NCBI GenBank assembly: GCA_001785195.1
Contig: MFTB01000024.1
Location: 1-35,297, forward strand
Direction: 5' to 3'
DNA: 35,297 bases
Source of the DNA: Candidatus Muproteobacteria bacterium RIFCSPHIGHO2_12_FULL_60_33
GTDB lineage: Bacteria; Pseudomonadota; Gammaproteobacteria; Acidiferrobacterales; Sulfurifustaceae
Below, one piece after another: positions 27,232 to 35,297 of this stretch. Position numbers and translations under genes: made by a program. The notes beneath the pieces are model-generated. The model did no database searches, was not told the origin of the DNA, and saw nothing but the letters and a program-made list of their open reading frames with translations. Position 1 is the first letter of the stretch. Each line of letters begins with the position of its first letter.

Positions 27232-28215
27232 TTATTTCAACACTGGGGTGCGGCCGAGGAGATCGGTACCAATCGTCTGCGCCATGGCAGTGCCCAACCG
27301 CCGCGCGAAACGATCGAAGACGTTTTCGCGATAGGTGTAGTCGACAATTTCTTCCGCGCCGATCACCTCGCGTGCGACATAACTGGCCCCGCCCAGACTG
27401 TCCACCAGTCCCATCTTGATCGCCTCTTCGCCGGTCCAGAAAAGTCCCGAGAACATATCCCTGGTTTCCTTCAGCGTCTTGCCGCGGCCCTGGCGCACCG
27501 TGTTAATGAATTGCTGATGAATCTCGTCCAGCATCAGCTGGGCATGCTTGGCTTCCGCCGGCTTCACCGGCCCGAACGGATCGAGAAAGCCCTTGTGTTC
27601 GCCCGCGGTCATGAGACGGCGTTCCACGCCGACTTTTTTCATGGTGTCCACAAACCCAAAACCGTTCATGAGCACGCCGATGGATCCGACGACACTGGCC
27701 TTGTCGGCGTAAATTTTGTCCGCCGCCGCGACCGCGTAATAACAACCGGAAGCGCATACATCGCCGATCACGGCATATATTGGAATCCGCGGATACTTGG
27801 CGCGCAGACGTTTGATCTCATCATTGATGTAGCCGGCCTGCACCGGGCTGCCGCCGGGACTGTTGGCGCGCAGGACAATGCCTTGTGCGGAAGTACTTTC
27901 GAACGCGGCACGCAATCCTGAGATGACGTTGTCGGCGCTCGCCAGGCTGTCAGCGCTGATCACGCCTTCCATCTCGATCAACGCCGTGTGGCGCGCCGCC
28001 AGCCCCTTGCCGCCCCAGTTGTTCGACTGCGCGATGACCAGGATCAGCACCAGATACGCGGCAAAGAACAGCTTGAAGAAAATTCCCCAGCGCCGCGCGC
28101 GGCGCTGCTCGGTAAGCGAGGCAAACGCCAGGCGCTCGAGCAGATCGCGCTCCCAGCGCGGGGGGCGTCCCTCGGCGCCGGATGACACAGGGGCGGAACT
28201 AGTGTCGTCTGTCAT
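27232..28215 (-). CDS. sppA: Signal peptide peptidase SppA-like, S49 family
   Basis: This 327-residue inner-membrane protease degrades remnant signal peptides. One transmembrane helix lies at about 44-63 after a charged cytoplasmic tail. The catalytic domain shows RANSPGGSPVQAG, the nucleophile serine at about S156 in VCASGCYYAV, and the general-base lysine at about K208 in GEHKGFLDPF; the 52-residue spacing equals that of the short SppA type. It therefore has one catalytic domain, not the doubled form of E. coli. It follows the HAD phosphatase gene after about 100 bases. Confidence 0.92.
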   Translation of the reverse strand: MTDDTSSAPVSSGAEGRPPRWERDLLERLAFASLTEQRRARRWGIFFKLFFAAYLVLILVIAQSNNWGGKGLAARHTALIEMEGVISADSLASADNVISGLRAAFESTSAQGIVLRANSPGGSPVQAGYINDEIKRLRAKYPRIPIYAVIGDVCASGCYYAVAAADKIYADKASVVGSIGVLMNGFGFVDTMKKVGVERRLMTAGEHKGFLDPFGPVKPAEAKHAQLMLDEIHQQFINTVRQGRGKTLKETRDMFSGLFWTGEEAIKMGLVDSLGGASYVAREVIGAEEIVDYTYRENVFDRFARRLGTAMAQTIGTDLLGRTPVLK

Positions 28216-28317
28216 GGAAATAACCTCATGAACCGCTATCTGAATTTACCAAGTGTATATCATCCCCCGATTCGAACAGGACGTCGCTATTGTCCCCGAT
28301 TAATCGAAAAAACGCCC

Positions 28318-29004
28318 TCAATTCGCGGCTGCGGCAGATGACGGACCGCTCGCCTGTTGCAACCACGCATAAACCTCGTGGAAGGAATCCAGACAGGCCA
28401 GCGGGCTGTGTTCCACGAGCAGCTCGCGCCCGTGCACACCATACGTCACGGCCAGGCTGTCCATGCCGGCATGGCGCGCCATCAGCATGTCATAGGTGGT
28501 GTCCCCTACCATCAACGCCTTGTCCGCCTCCATGCCGGTCTGTTCCAGAATATCCTCCAGCATGCGCGGATGCGGTTTGGAAAACGCCTCGTCGGCGCAA
28601 CGCGTGGCGCAGAAGAGATGCGCCGTGCCGGTATCGCGCAACACGCGGTCCAGTCCGCGGCGCGCCTTGCCGGTCGCTATCGCGAGCAGATAACCTTGCG
28701 CCACGAGCGACTCCAGCCCCGCGCGCACGCCGGGGAAAAGCGGCATGTCGGTCTGGTCGAGATGCAGAAAATGCCGGCGATAGCGTTCCACCACCTGCGC
28801 GCGTGTGTCGGCATCCACCTGCGGCAACAACGTCGCGACCGCCTCCGCAAGACCGAGGCCGATGACATGACGCGTGGCGTCTTCGCCGGGATGAGGCGCA
28901 CCCACATCGTCCAGCGCCGCCGTGAAACAGCGCACGATCTTGGCGATGGAATCCATGAGCGTTCCGTCCCAATCGAAAATAATCAATTCACGAGGCAGTT
29001 TCAT
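28318..29004 (-). CDS. HAD-superfamily phosphatase, phosphoglycolate-phosphatase-like
   Basis: The 228 residues carry the four HAD motifs: nucleophile region FDWDGTLMDS, ATGK, the lysine in SKPHPRM, and GDTTYDMLMARHAG. The helical cap between residues 20 and 85 marks subfamily IA. The substrate is not decided by sequence; phosphoglycolate or another small phosphate ester is usual. The ORF track begins at 29058, but ATG 29004 gives the normal N terminus KLPRELIIFDWDG and overlaps the rluC stop by 17 bases. Confidence 0.9.
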   Translation of the reverse strand: MKLPRELIIFDWDGTLMDSIAKIVRCFTAALDDVGAPHPGEDATRHVIGLGLAEAVATLLPQVDADTRAQVVERYRRHFLHLDQTDMPLFPGVRAGLESLVAQGYLLAIATGKARRGLDRVLRDTGTAHLFCATRCADEAFSKPHPRMLEDILEQTGMEADKALMVGDTTYDMLMARHAGMDSLAVTYGVHGRELLVEHSPLACLDSFHEVYAWLQQASGPSSAAAAN

Positions 29005-29962
29005 GCGCGAGGCGTTCAAGCAAGGAAGAAAGTTCGGCGGGAAGCGGGGCTTCCACATCCATTTTACAACCGTTCACCGGATGCATGAATCGCAGCCGCT
29101 GGGCGTGCAGAAACATGCGCTTCAGCCCAAGCCGCTGCAGGCGCCGGTTGAATTCACGATCGCCGTATTTGTCGTCCCCCGCAATCGGATGGCCCAGATG
29201 GGCCGCGTGCACCCGCGCCTGATGGGTGCGTCCGGTGAGCAGCCGGATCTCCATGAGCGAGGCCGATCCGAAGCGTTGCTGTGGCGTGAAATGACTCGCC
29301 GCCTCCCTGCCGTCTTCGGAAACCTCCACCATGCGCTCGCCCGACCGCGGACGGTTTTTCTCCAGCGACGCCCTGACCGCGCGCGCGCCGCCGCGCCAGG
29401 TTCCGGCGACCAGGGCGAGATAGCGCTTCTCCATCTTGCCGTCACGCAACATCCGGTGCAGCGCGATCAATGCCGGCCGACTCTTGGCCAACAGCAGGCA
29501 ACCCGAGGTTTCGCGGTCCAGGCGGTGCGCCAGTTCCAGAAATGGTGCCTGCGGTCGCAGTCCACGCAGGGCCTCGATCAGCCCCACGCTGACGCCGCTG
29601 CCCGCATGCACGGCCAGCCCGGCCGGCTTGTTGACCACCATCAGGTCGTCATCCTCGAACAGGATGCGCGGCAGCAGCCAGGCATATCCTTCCGCGGCCT
29701 CCGGCCCCCCGGCCTTGAGCGGCGGGGGCGCCTGTCGCAAGGGGGGTATCCGCACCACGTCCCCCTCTTCCAGGCGGTAGTCCGGGCGCGCCCGGCCTTT
29801 GTTAATTCGCACCTCACCCTTGCGCAGGATGCGGTAAATATGGCTCTTGGGAACACCTTTGAGGGTGGCGATCAGGAAATTGTCGAGCCGCTGGCCGGCG
29901 CGGGTTTCATCGATTTCGAGGTAACGGACGGCGGGAGTGGCGGGGTCTACGGCCTTTTTCAT
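28988..29962 (-). CDS. rluC: 23S rRNA pseudouridine synthase RluC
   Basis: RluC makes pseudouridines at 955, 2504 and 2580 of E. coli 23S rRNA. The 324 residues have an S4 RNA-binding domain (GQRLDNFL, VPKSHIYRILRKGEVRIN) and the RluA-type catalytic domain with aspartate in AHRLDRETSGCLLLAK, LTGRTHQARVHAAHLGHPI, and GDREFN. ATG 29962 is preferred over 29998 because it matches the usual short N terminus; neither has a good ribosome binding site. It diverges from rne, its usual neighbour. Confidence 0.92.
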   Translation of the reverse strand: MKKAVDPATPAVRYLEIDETRAGQRLDNFLIATLKGVPKSHIYRILRKGEVRINKGRARPDYRLEEGDVVRIPPLRQAPPPLKAGGPEAAEGYAWLLPRILFEDDDLMVVNKPAGLAVHAGSGVSVGLIEALRGLRPQAPFLELAHRLDRETSGCLLLAKSRPALIALHRMLRDGKMEKRYLALVAGTWRGGARAVRASLEKNRPRSGERMVEVSEDGREAASHFTPQQRFGSASLMEIRLLTGRTHQARVHAAHLGHPIAGDDKYGDREFNRRLQRLGLKRMFLHAQRLRFMHPVNGCKMDVEAPLPAELSSLLERLAHETAS

Positions 29963-30473
29963 GCCGGGGCGATAATAACAGATTGCTGGGGAGTCCATTC
30001 GTTTGCTATAGTACGAATGTGTACTTTTAGTGAATTCTTTGAATTTGACACAAGTGCACGAAATGCAACGGATTTTCGCGCCAGGTAAAAGCCGGCGCGG
30101 GCTCTACCGCACCGTTGCCCCGGCGCAGCGCCGGTTAGCGAGATGCATAAACGCGACTGGAGCCCAAAAAGGGTGACACGCCTCTCCCCTACTTCCTGTA
30201 GAGGCGTATGGATTAGACGCTCATAAAGCGAGCACCTGCCGACACACACAGGCAGACGACGCGTGGGACAGCAAAACTGTTCACGGCGTGATTAAAGTCT
30301 GAATTTGCCCAACCCGCGCACAGCATCAGGCGCGGAATCAAAGCAGAAGGCCGTCAACCCTACATTAGCGGTCTCTGCACCCTGTCGGCAGGACGACGTT
30401 CCGTCATGTCGCGCTGAAACAACAGCGCGGGCGGGATTGCGCGCCAAACCGGGCGTCGGGGACATCAACAACA
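29963..30473. promoter_or_regulatory. rluC-rne divergent region with long rne leader
   Basis: This 511-base stretch has no supported gene. RNase E genes in Enterobacteria have a long 5' leader used for autoregulation by RNA hairpins, and the size here fits that plan. A stable hairpin ACGCCTCT/AGAGGCGT lies at 30178-30207, and further GC palindromes such as CCGGCGC...GCGCCGG lie at 30090-30134. Promoter boxes are uncertain; TACTAT at 30008-30013 on the minus strand is a possible -10 for rluC. The leader role is inferred from position. Confidence 0.5.
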
Positions 30474-32846
30474 ATGAAGCGTATTCTCTTTAACGCAACT
30501 CATCCCGAAGAGTTGCGGTTGGCTGTGGTCGACGGCCAGAAACTGATCGACCTCGACATCGAATCCTCGACCTACCAGCAGAAAAAAGGAAACATCTACA
30601 AGGGCAAGGTCACCCGCGTGGAGCCGAGCCTGGAAGCCGCTTTCGTGGACTACGGTTCCGAACGCCAGGGCTTCCTGCCCCTCAAGGAAATTTCCCGCAT
30701 TTACTTTCAGGGTTACAACGAACGCACCCCGATGAGTCAGGTGCGTATCAAGGACGTAATCCGCGAAGGCCAGGAATTGCTGGTGCAGGTGGACAAGGAA
30801 GAACGCGGCACCAAGGGTGCGGCGCTCACGACCTTTGTCAGTCTCGCCGGCCGCTATCTGGTGCTCATGCCCAACAACCCCAAGGGCGGCGGTATCTCCC
30901 GCCGCATCGAGGGCGAGGAACGCGCCGAGCTGCGCGAGGCCATGTCACAGCTCAAGCTGCCGGACGACTATTCCGTCATCGCCCGCACCGCCGGCATCGG
31001 CCGTTCGGCCGAGGAATTACAGTGGGACCTCGATTACTTGATCAATCTGTGGGACGCCATTTACAAGGCCTCCCAGGAACGCGCCGCGCCCTTCCTGATC
31101 TACCAGGAAAGCAACCTGGTGGTGCGCGCCACCCGCGATTACCTCAAGGCCGATATCGGCGACATCATGGTGGATAACCCGGAGATCCACGAACGCATGT
31201 CGAAATTCATGCAGCAGGTGGCGCCGCAGTTTCTGGACAAACTCAAGCTGTACAAGGACGAAACGCCGCTGTTCTCGCGCTTCCAGATCGAACACCAGAT
31301 CGAGTCGGCCTTCTCGCGCGAGGTGCGCCTGGAATCGGGTGGCGCGGTCGTGTTCGACAAGACCGAGGCGCTGGTCACCATCGACGTCAACTCGGCGCGC
31401 GCCACCAAGGGCGCCGACATCGAGGAAACCGCGCTCAACACCAACATGGAAGCGGCGGAAGAAATCGCCCGCCAGCTGCGCCTGCGCGACCTCGGTGGCC
31501 TGATCGTCATCGACTTCATCGACATGACACCCGAGCGCAACCGGCGCGATGTGGAAAACCGCCTGTTCGAATCCCTCAAGGTGGACCGCGCCCGCACCCA
31601 GGTTGGCCGCATTTCGCGCTTCGGACTGCTCGAGATGTCACGCCAGCGGCTGCGTCCCTCGCTCGGCGAATCCTCCAGCCTGATCTGCCCGCGCTGCCGC
31701 GGCACCGGACATATTCGCAGCGTACAGTCCTCGGCGCTTTCGATCCTGCGCATGATCCAGGAAGAGGCCATGAAGGAAAACACCGCCGCGGTGCACGTGC
31801 ACCTGCCGGTGGAGACGGCCACGTACCTGCTCAACGAGAAACGCATGGAAATGAGCGCGATCGAATCGCGCATCGGCACACCCATCATGATCATTCCGAT
31901 GTCGGACATGGAAACGCCGCACTACCACATCCGCCGCCTGCGTATCGACGAATACGAAGCCGAGGCCGACGTGCCGAGCTACGAGATCGACCTGGTCGAG
32001 GACGAGGAAGAGGAAGAGCGCAAACCCGCTCAACCCACGCCGGTTTCCGCGGAAGCGGAAAAGCCGGTTATCGGTCCGCTCACGCATGCCGCCGCGCCGC
32101 CGGAACGCCCAAAGCCTGCCGCCAACGGCGGCGGCGTCATCAAGAAGTTCATCACCGGCCTGTTCGGCAAAAAAGAAGCGGAGGAAAAGAAACCGGCGGC
32201 CCCGGAAAGCCGTCCCGCGCGTCCACAACAACCGGGTCGCGGCCATGGCGGCGGGCGTCCGTATCATCGCCCCCAGCACGGTCAACGGCATGAGCGTCAC
32301 GCGCGTTCCGACCGTCGTCCCGGCGGCCAAGGCCAGGGTCAGGACCAAAACCGTCCGCGCCCACCGCAGCCGCCACAGGCCGGCGGCGGTTCCGGCCCGG
32401 GACCAAGTCCCGGCAACGAAACCAATCCGCCTCAACGTGAACGCCCTGAAGGTGGTGGCGGAAGACGCCGGCGTCGCGGTCGTCGTCGTGGCCGGGGTCA
32501 GGAAGGCAGGCCGCCGCAGGACCGGCAGGACATCAACGTGCGTAACAATGCTCCTGAGCCAAATGGTCCGTCTGACAGGCCGGCACGGGAATCACAGCCC
32601 CCACGCGAAGAAACGTACAAGGCGCCGGCCAGCACGGCTGGTGGCGTGACGGAATCCTTCATGGAAACTCCGTCTTCGGTTTCATCCCGGGACAAGCCGT
32701 CGGAACAAAATGACGGATGGCATACACCGTCGGCGAGTCCGTCTGAACATGAAGCACACCATGATTCGGACAGCCGTGAATCCTCTCCCAAGCCGGAAAT
32801 GGTTCAGATCGAGACCCGGTCCGACACGGACAACGGGAACAAGTAG
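30474..32846 (+). CDS. rne: Ribonuclease E
   Basis: RNase E is the main mRNA-decay and rRNA/tRNA-processing endonuclease and the scaffold of the degradosome. The 790 residues begin with an S1 domain (about 35-125). Catalytic aspartates are at about D304 (TIDVNSA) and D347 (VIDFIDM), and the zinc link is C405-x2-C408 (CPRCRGTG). After residue 510 the tail is disordered: an acidic run, an amphipathic segment GGVIKKFITGLFGKK (about 553-567) that may bind the membrane, arginine/glycine-rich RNA-binding stretches, and a Ser/Glu-rich end. The tail is much shorter than in E. coli (1061 aa). Confidence 0.96.
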   Translation: MKRILFNATHPEELRLAVVDGQKLIDLDIESSTYQQKKGNIYKGKVTRVEPSLEAAFVDYGSERQGFLPLKEISRIYFQGYNERTPMSQVRIKDVIREGQELLVQVDKEERGTKGAALTTFVSLAGRYLVLMPNNPKGGGISRRIEGEERAELREAMSQLKLPDDYSVIARTAGIGRSAEELQWDLDYLINLWDAIYKASQERAAPFLIYQESNLVVRATRDYLKADIGDIMVDNPEIHERMSKFMQQVAPQFLDKLKLYKDETPLFSRFQIEHQIESAFSREVRLESGGAVVFDKTEALVTIDVNSARATKGADIEETALNTNMEAAEEIARQLRLRDLGGLIVIDFIDMTPERNRRDVENRLFESLKVDRARTQVGRISRFGLLEMSRQRLRPSLGESSSLICPRCRGTGHIRSVQSSALSILRMIQEEAMKENTAAVHVHLPVETATYLLNEKRMEMSAIESRIGTPIMIIPMSDMETPHYHIRRLRIDEYEAEADVPSYEIDLVEDEEEEERKPAQPTPVSAEAEKPVIGPLTHAAAPPERPKPAANGGGVIKKFITGLFGKKEAEEKKPAAPESRPARPQQPGRGHGGGRPYHRPQHGQRHERHARSDRRPGGQGQGQDQNRPRPPQPPQAGGGSGPGPSPGNETNPPQRERPEGGGGRRRRRGRRRGRGQEGRPPQDRQDINVRNNAPEPNGPSDRPARESQPPREETYKAPASTAGGVTESFMETPSSVSSRDKPSEQNDGWHTPSASPSEHEAHHDSDSRESSPKPEMVQIETRSDTDNGNK

Positions 32847-32867
32847 GAAACAGGCCGTCAAAACAAA

Positions 32868-32895
32868 AGGCCCGCGCAAGCGGGCCTTTTTATTT
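32868..32895 (+). terminator. Intrinsic terminator after rne
   Basis: AGGCCCGC / GCGGGCCT with loop GCAA is followed by TTTTATTT, starting 21 bases after the stop. Stem and tail are both strong. Confidence 0.92.
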
Positions 32896-33000
32896 GGGTA
32901 TTTGGAATCCCTGGAGTCCAGCGTGAAAAGTCTAGTAATGCTTCCCCGGTCCATCCCCACCACTTCACTATTGAAAAACAGTGGGAATGGCTCTTTTCAA

Positions 33001-34576
33001 CCTATTCCGTTGAAAAACTCGCTGTTGAAATGATCCGGGGCTGAAGCAGTTGGGGTGTTCGAACTGGCGGGCGAGGATTATTTTTGTTTTTTGTGTTTCT
33101 GCGATCTGGAACTCTTCGGTTTCTTCATTTTCCTTGACGTTACGCGGGGATCCAAGGTGGTTCCGGCGCGGGTGGTGCGAGCCACTTCACCATTCTTCGT
33201 AAGTTCTGGGCTGTGGCGGCCAGCAGGAACTCATCCTGGGCACCACTGAGACCGCGTAATCGCAGCCGATCGAGCTTCAATATCCGTTTGAGGTGCGCGA
33301 AGAGCATCTCGACCTTCTTCCGGTCCTTGCGGGATTGCTGGTACGCCTCGGTCTTGGCGAGGGCGCGCGCCACATCGCGGGCGGATTCATGGGGGCTGCG
33401 ATCAATCTTGCGAATCGCCATGTTGGGGCTGCACCGGGCCTTGAGGGCGCAAGGCTGGCAGTCGTACAGACTGGCGCGATAGCGAAACGGATCCTTTTTC
33501 CTGCTGCGCCACGCCGTCTTCAGAAATTTGCCGGCCGGGCAAACATACCGGTTGTGCTCGGCATCAAAGATGAAACTCGATCGCCCGAAGGTGCCGTCCG
33601 ACCGCTCGGACTTGTCCCACACCGGCACGTGCGGTTCGATCTTCTTTTCGTCGACCATCCACCCGAGGAGGGCCGCCGTGCCATAGGCCGTGTCACCGAT
33701 GAGGCGCTGTGGCTTTTTGCCAAGACGATGCTCGACGCGGTCGATCATCGTCTTGGTGGCATTGACCTCGTCGGATCGATACGCCGGTGTGGCCTCGACG
33801 TCCACCACGATGCCGGCGTGCGTATCGACCAGATAATTCGTCGAGTAGGCGTAGAACGCCGGACCACCCGGGGCGGCCGTCCACTGCGCCGCGGGGTCGG
33901 TCAGAGAGATATTCTTGGGCACCTTCTTCTCGCCATCCGCTTCATCCAGCGCCGCCAGATACTCGCGCACCGGGCGGCTGATCGCGCTGACCCGGGACCA
34001 ATCGATGTCGTTGCCCGGCAGGCCACGCTGACGGTTGGCGTCCGCCTTTACCACGCTGGCGTCGATGGCGAAGCCTTCTCCGCCCACCAGACCTTCGCGG
34101 AGGCAACGATCCAGGACACGTTCAAACACAAAGCGCAGCGTGTCGCTGTCGCGGAACCGGCCGTGCCGGTTCTTGGAGAAACTCGAGTGATCCGGCACCG
34201 GATCCTCCAGGCCCAGCCGGCAGAACCAGCGGTACGCCAGGTTCAGATGTGCCTCCTCGCACAGCCGCCGTTCGGAGCGGATCCCGAAGCAGTAGCCGAC
34301 GATCAGCATGCGGATCAGGAGTTCCGGATCGATCGAGGGCCGGCCGGTGTGGCTGTAGTAAGGACTGAGGTGCTGGCGCAAATCGCTGAGATCGAGGAAT
34401 CGATCAATGCCGCGCAACAGGTGGTTGGGTGGAACGTGATCGTCGAGGTGGAAGGAATAGAACAGTCGGTTCTGATTGCCGCTGTGGTGACCCATCATCT
34501 GGATGAACTCCGTGCGTTGGCTTGTTACTCAGACCTTCGCAGCGTGTTGTGGTTCAGGGTTTTTCAACAAAATAGG
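33001..34576 (-). mobile_element. IS1182-like insertion sequence
   Basis: The transposase gene is framed by imperfect inverted repeats: CCTATTCCGTTGAAAAACTC (33001-33020) and, inverted, CCTATTTTGTTGAAAAACCC (34557-34576), with three mismatches in 20. No clear target duplication was seen directly outside these ends, so exact borders could shift by a few bases. The left end also forms a local palindrome TTTTCAAC...GTTGAAAA. Confidence 0.75.
33140..34498 (-). CDS. IS1182-family DDE transposase
   Basis: The 452 residues appear full length and intact. An N-terminal helical domain (DUF772-like: GRPSIDPELLIRMLIVGY, YRWFCRLGLEDPVPDHSSFSKNR) leads into an RNase-H-like catalytic core. The DDE residues appear as about D146 (FAIDASVVKAD), D269 (LIGDTAYG) and E397 (KKVEMLFAHLKR). 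Between them a cysteine set (C320, C347, C350, C356) could bind zinc. GGAG lies 9 bases before the first of two adjacent ATGs. The family is recognised from memory; an IS5-group label is the nearest alternative. Confidence 0.9.
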   Translation of the reverse strand: MMGHHSGNQNRLFYSFHLDDHVPPNHLLRGIDRFLDLSDLRQHLSPYYSHTGRPSIDPELLIRMLIVGYCFGIRSERRLCEEAHLNLAYRWFCRLGLEDPVPDHSSFSKNRHGRFRDSDTLRFVFERVLDRCLREGLVGGEGFAIDASVVKADANRQRGLPGNDIDWSRVSAISRPVREYLAALDEADGEKKVPKNISLTDPAAQWTAAPGGPAFYAYSTNYLVDTHAGIVVDVEATPAYRSDEVNATKTMIDRVEHRLGKKPQRLIGDTAYGTAALLGWMVDEKKIEPHVPVWDKSERSDGTFGRSSFIFDAEHNRYVCPAGKFLKTAWRSRKKDPFRYRASLYDCQPCALKARCSPNMAIRKIDRSPHESARDVARALAKTEAYQQSRKDRKKVEMLFAHLKRILKLDRLRLRGLSGAQDEFLLAATAQNLRRMVKWLAPPAPEPPWIPA

Positions 34577-34643
34577 CCGTAAGTGGACAGACTATCCTCT
34601 CCAAGGGTGGACTAACCTTGCTTTCATGCACAGATTCCCCCTG

Positions 34644-35216
34644 TTACGCCCTGTGCCGACTCTCACCGCTGGCGATACCGCCGGCGATGAGATGCGCCGT
34701 GCGCAACGGCTCCGGCAAGCGGCTGTGGACCGCGAAGCGTTTAATGAGTTCGCTGGTTTTTTCCAGTGAGATTCCCGCCCGCTGCACAAACACCCCGGCC
34801 ACGGGCTCCATCGGCCCCAACTGCTCGATCAGCGCCCACTTGCGCCGTCCGCCCGGCACCCGCTGCAGCAGCGCGCGGCGGATGGCGGGGAAGCCTGGCT
34901 GTTTGCGCGCTATGGCGATGACCGGCACGCCCAGCGCCTGATGCAATTCGCCCAGGTCGATGACGTTGAATCCGGCGAAGGCAATACCCTGCAACAGAAT
35001 CGCCTGGGCGTGTGCGGCAAAACGGGATTGCGAAACCAGACGGATCAGTGTCCGGGTGGAATTCGCGCCGTCGCGCCGCACCTTGCCGCTCAGCACGCCC
35101 TCCAGCCGTGCCCCCGCGTACACCGCGCCGACCACCAGCACGTCGCCACGATGCGCGCGGTCGAAAGGCGCATCGTCAAAGCCAATCACATGCGATATCC
35201 GTCGCGGCATGGCCAT
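34644..35216 (-). CDS. DUF99 (UPF0215) family protein
   Basis: The 190 residues match the DUF99 family best known from archaea. Supporting stretches are RISHVIGFDDAPF at the start, GAVYAGARLEGVLSGKV, ILLQGIAFAGFNVIDLGELH, LGVPVIAIARKQP and LPEPLRTAHLIAGGIASGESR at the end. The fold is related to endonuclease V and some databases call the family endonuclease dU, so a role in repair of deaminated DNA is possible but not shown. The start is either ATG 35216 or 35210; neither has a clear ribosome binding site. The insertion sequence lies 67 bases past its stop. Confidence 0.82.
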   Translation of the reverse strand: MAMPRRISHVIGFDDAPFDRAHRGDVLVVGAVYAGARLEGVLSGKVRRDGANSTRTLIRLVSQSRFAAHAQAILLQGIAFAGFNVIDLGELHQALGVPVIAIARKQPGFPAIRRALLQRVPGGRRKWALIEQLGPMEPVAGVFVQRAGISLEKTSELIKRFAVHSRLPEPLRTAHLIAGGIASGESRHRA

Positions 35217-35229
35217 AAGAGTTAAATGA

Positions 35230-35248
35230 CCCCCGGCAAAGCCGGGGG
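35230..35248 (-). terminator. GC hairpin between the edge gene and DUF99 gene
   Basis: CCCCCGGC-AAA-GCCGGGGG is a perfect 8-bp stem two bases after the stop of the edge ORF. The T content after it on the minus strand is only moderate (TCATTTAAC). Confidence 0.5.
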
Positions 35249-35249
35249 C

Positions 35250-35297
35250 TTATTGGGTGAGCGCCTCAAAGGCGCCAATAACACCGTGAGCCGCCTG
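35250..35297 (-). CDS. Possible 3' end of a gene cut by the window edge
   Basis: On the minus strand the last 48 bases read QAAHGVIGAFEALTQ and then TAA, followed at once by a hairpin. Hairpin placement suggests a true gene end. Fifteen residues are too few to name a family. Confidence 0.35.
   Translation of the reverse strand, partial: QAAHGVIGAFEALTQ

Noticed and set aside
31638-32435. 265-codon minus-strand ORF within rne
   Set aside because: It is a shadow of the low-complexity RNase E tail.
33055-33249. 64-codon plus-strand ORF inside the insertion sequence
   Set aside because: It has no ribosome binding site or recognised motif and overlaps the transposase end.
33293-34582. 429-codon plus-strand ORF
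   Set aside because: It is antisense to the transposase, whose DDE motifs are intact.

Overview
The window is about 35 kb of GC-rich bacterial chromosome. The run yceD-rpmF-plsX-fabH-fabD-fabG-acpP-fabF-pabB-pabC-mltG-tmk-holB-pilZ-tatD and the set rne-rluC-HAD-sppA-maf are classic gammaproteobacterial gene orders. A two-subunit pyruvate carboxylase, class I aldolase and PilZ fit a free-living gammaproteobacterium outside the enterics. A placement near sulfur-oxidising or metagenomic lineages is only a guess from the density of palindromic repeats. No phage, CRISPR array, rRNA or convincing tRNA was seen.

Layout. Positions 1-7.7 kb are mostly plus-strand accessory and housekeeping genes: the 3' part of an ABC-F ATPase (ybiT), a DoxX membrane protein, a small secreted protein (minus), a DUF5062-like protein, class I fructose-bisphosphate aldolase, a YaiI protein, an unrecognised 281-residue protein, a double zinc-ribbon protein, a shortened HbpS/GlcG-like protein, a DUF3014 membrane protein and an orphan short ORF. 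Transaldolase (minus) and a universal stress protein (plus) diverge at 9.0-9.7 kb. From 22.9 kb down to 9.8 kb a single minus-strand block encodes fatty-acid initiation and elongation, phospholipid acyl supply, p-aminobenzoate synthesis, peptidoglycan termination, dTMP kinase, the clamp-loader delta' subunit, PilZ and TatD. Pyruvate carboxylase subunits A and B are divergent from it and followed by maf. sppA, a HAD phosphatase and rluC run leftward, rne runs rightward, and the right end holds an IS1182-like insertion sequence, a DUF99 gene and the last codons of another gene.

How it works together. The minus block couples acyl-ACP production (FabD/H/G/F with AcpP) to phospholipid synthesis (PlsX) and starts from a strong sigma70-type promoter before yceD. 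The pyruvate carboxylase genes start from a second sigma70-type promoter about 40 bp away in the other direction. Many genes overlap or start at GTG/TTG, which suggests translational coupling.

The most unusual feature is what sits between the genes of the fab block. Several junctions carry different palindromic repeat families: a GC-rich insert between plsX and fabH flanked by a 12-bp direct repeat that duplicates an ATGA stop/start, a CGCAGAT-type inverted repeat between fabH and fabD, a nested palindrome of palindromes between fabD and fabG, and a GACGC-type inverted repeat between pabB and pabC. Three more CGCAGAT-type copies lie elsewhere, and a MITE-like element with a REP-like pair inside lies upstream of yaiI.
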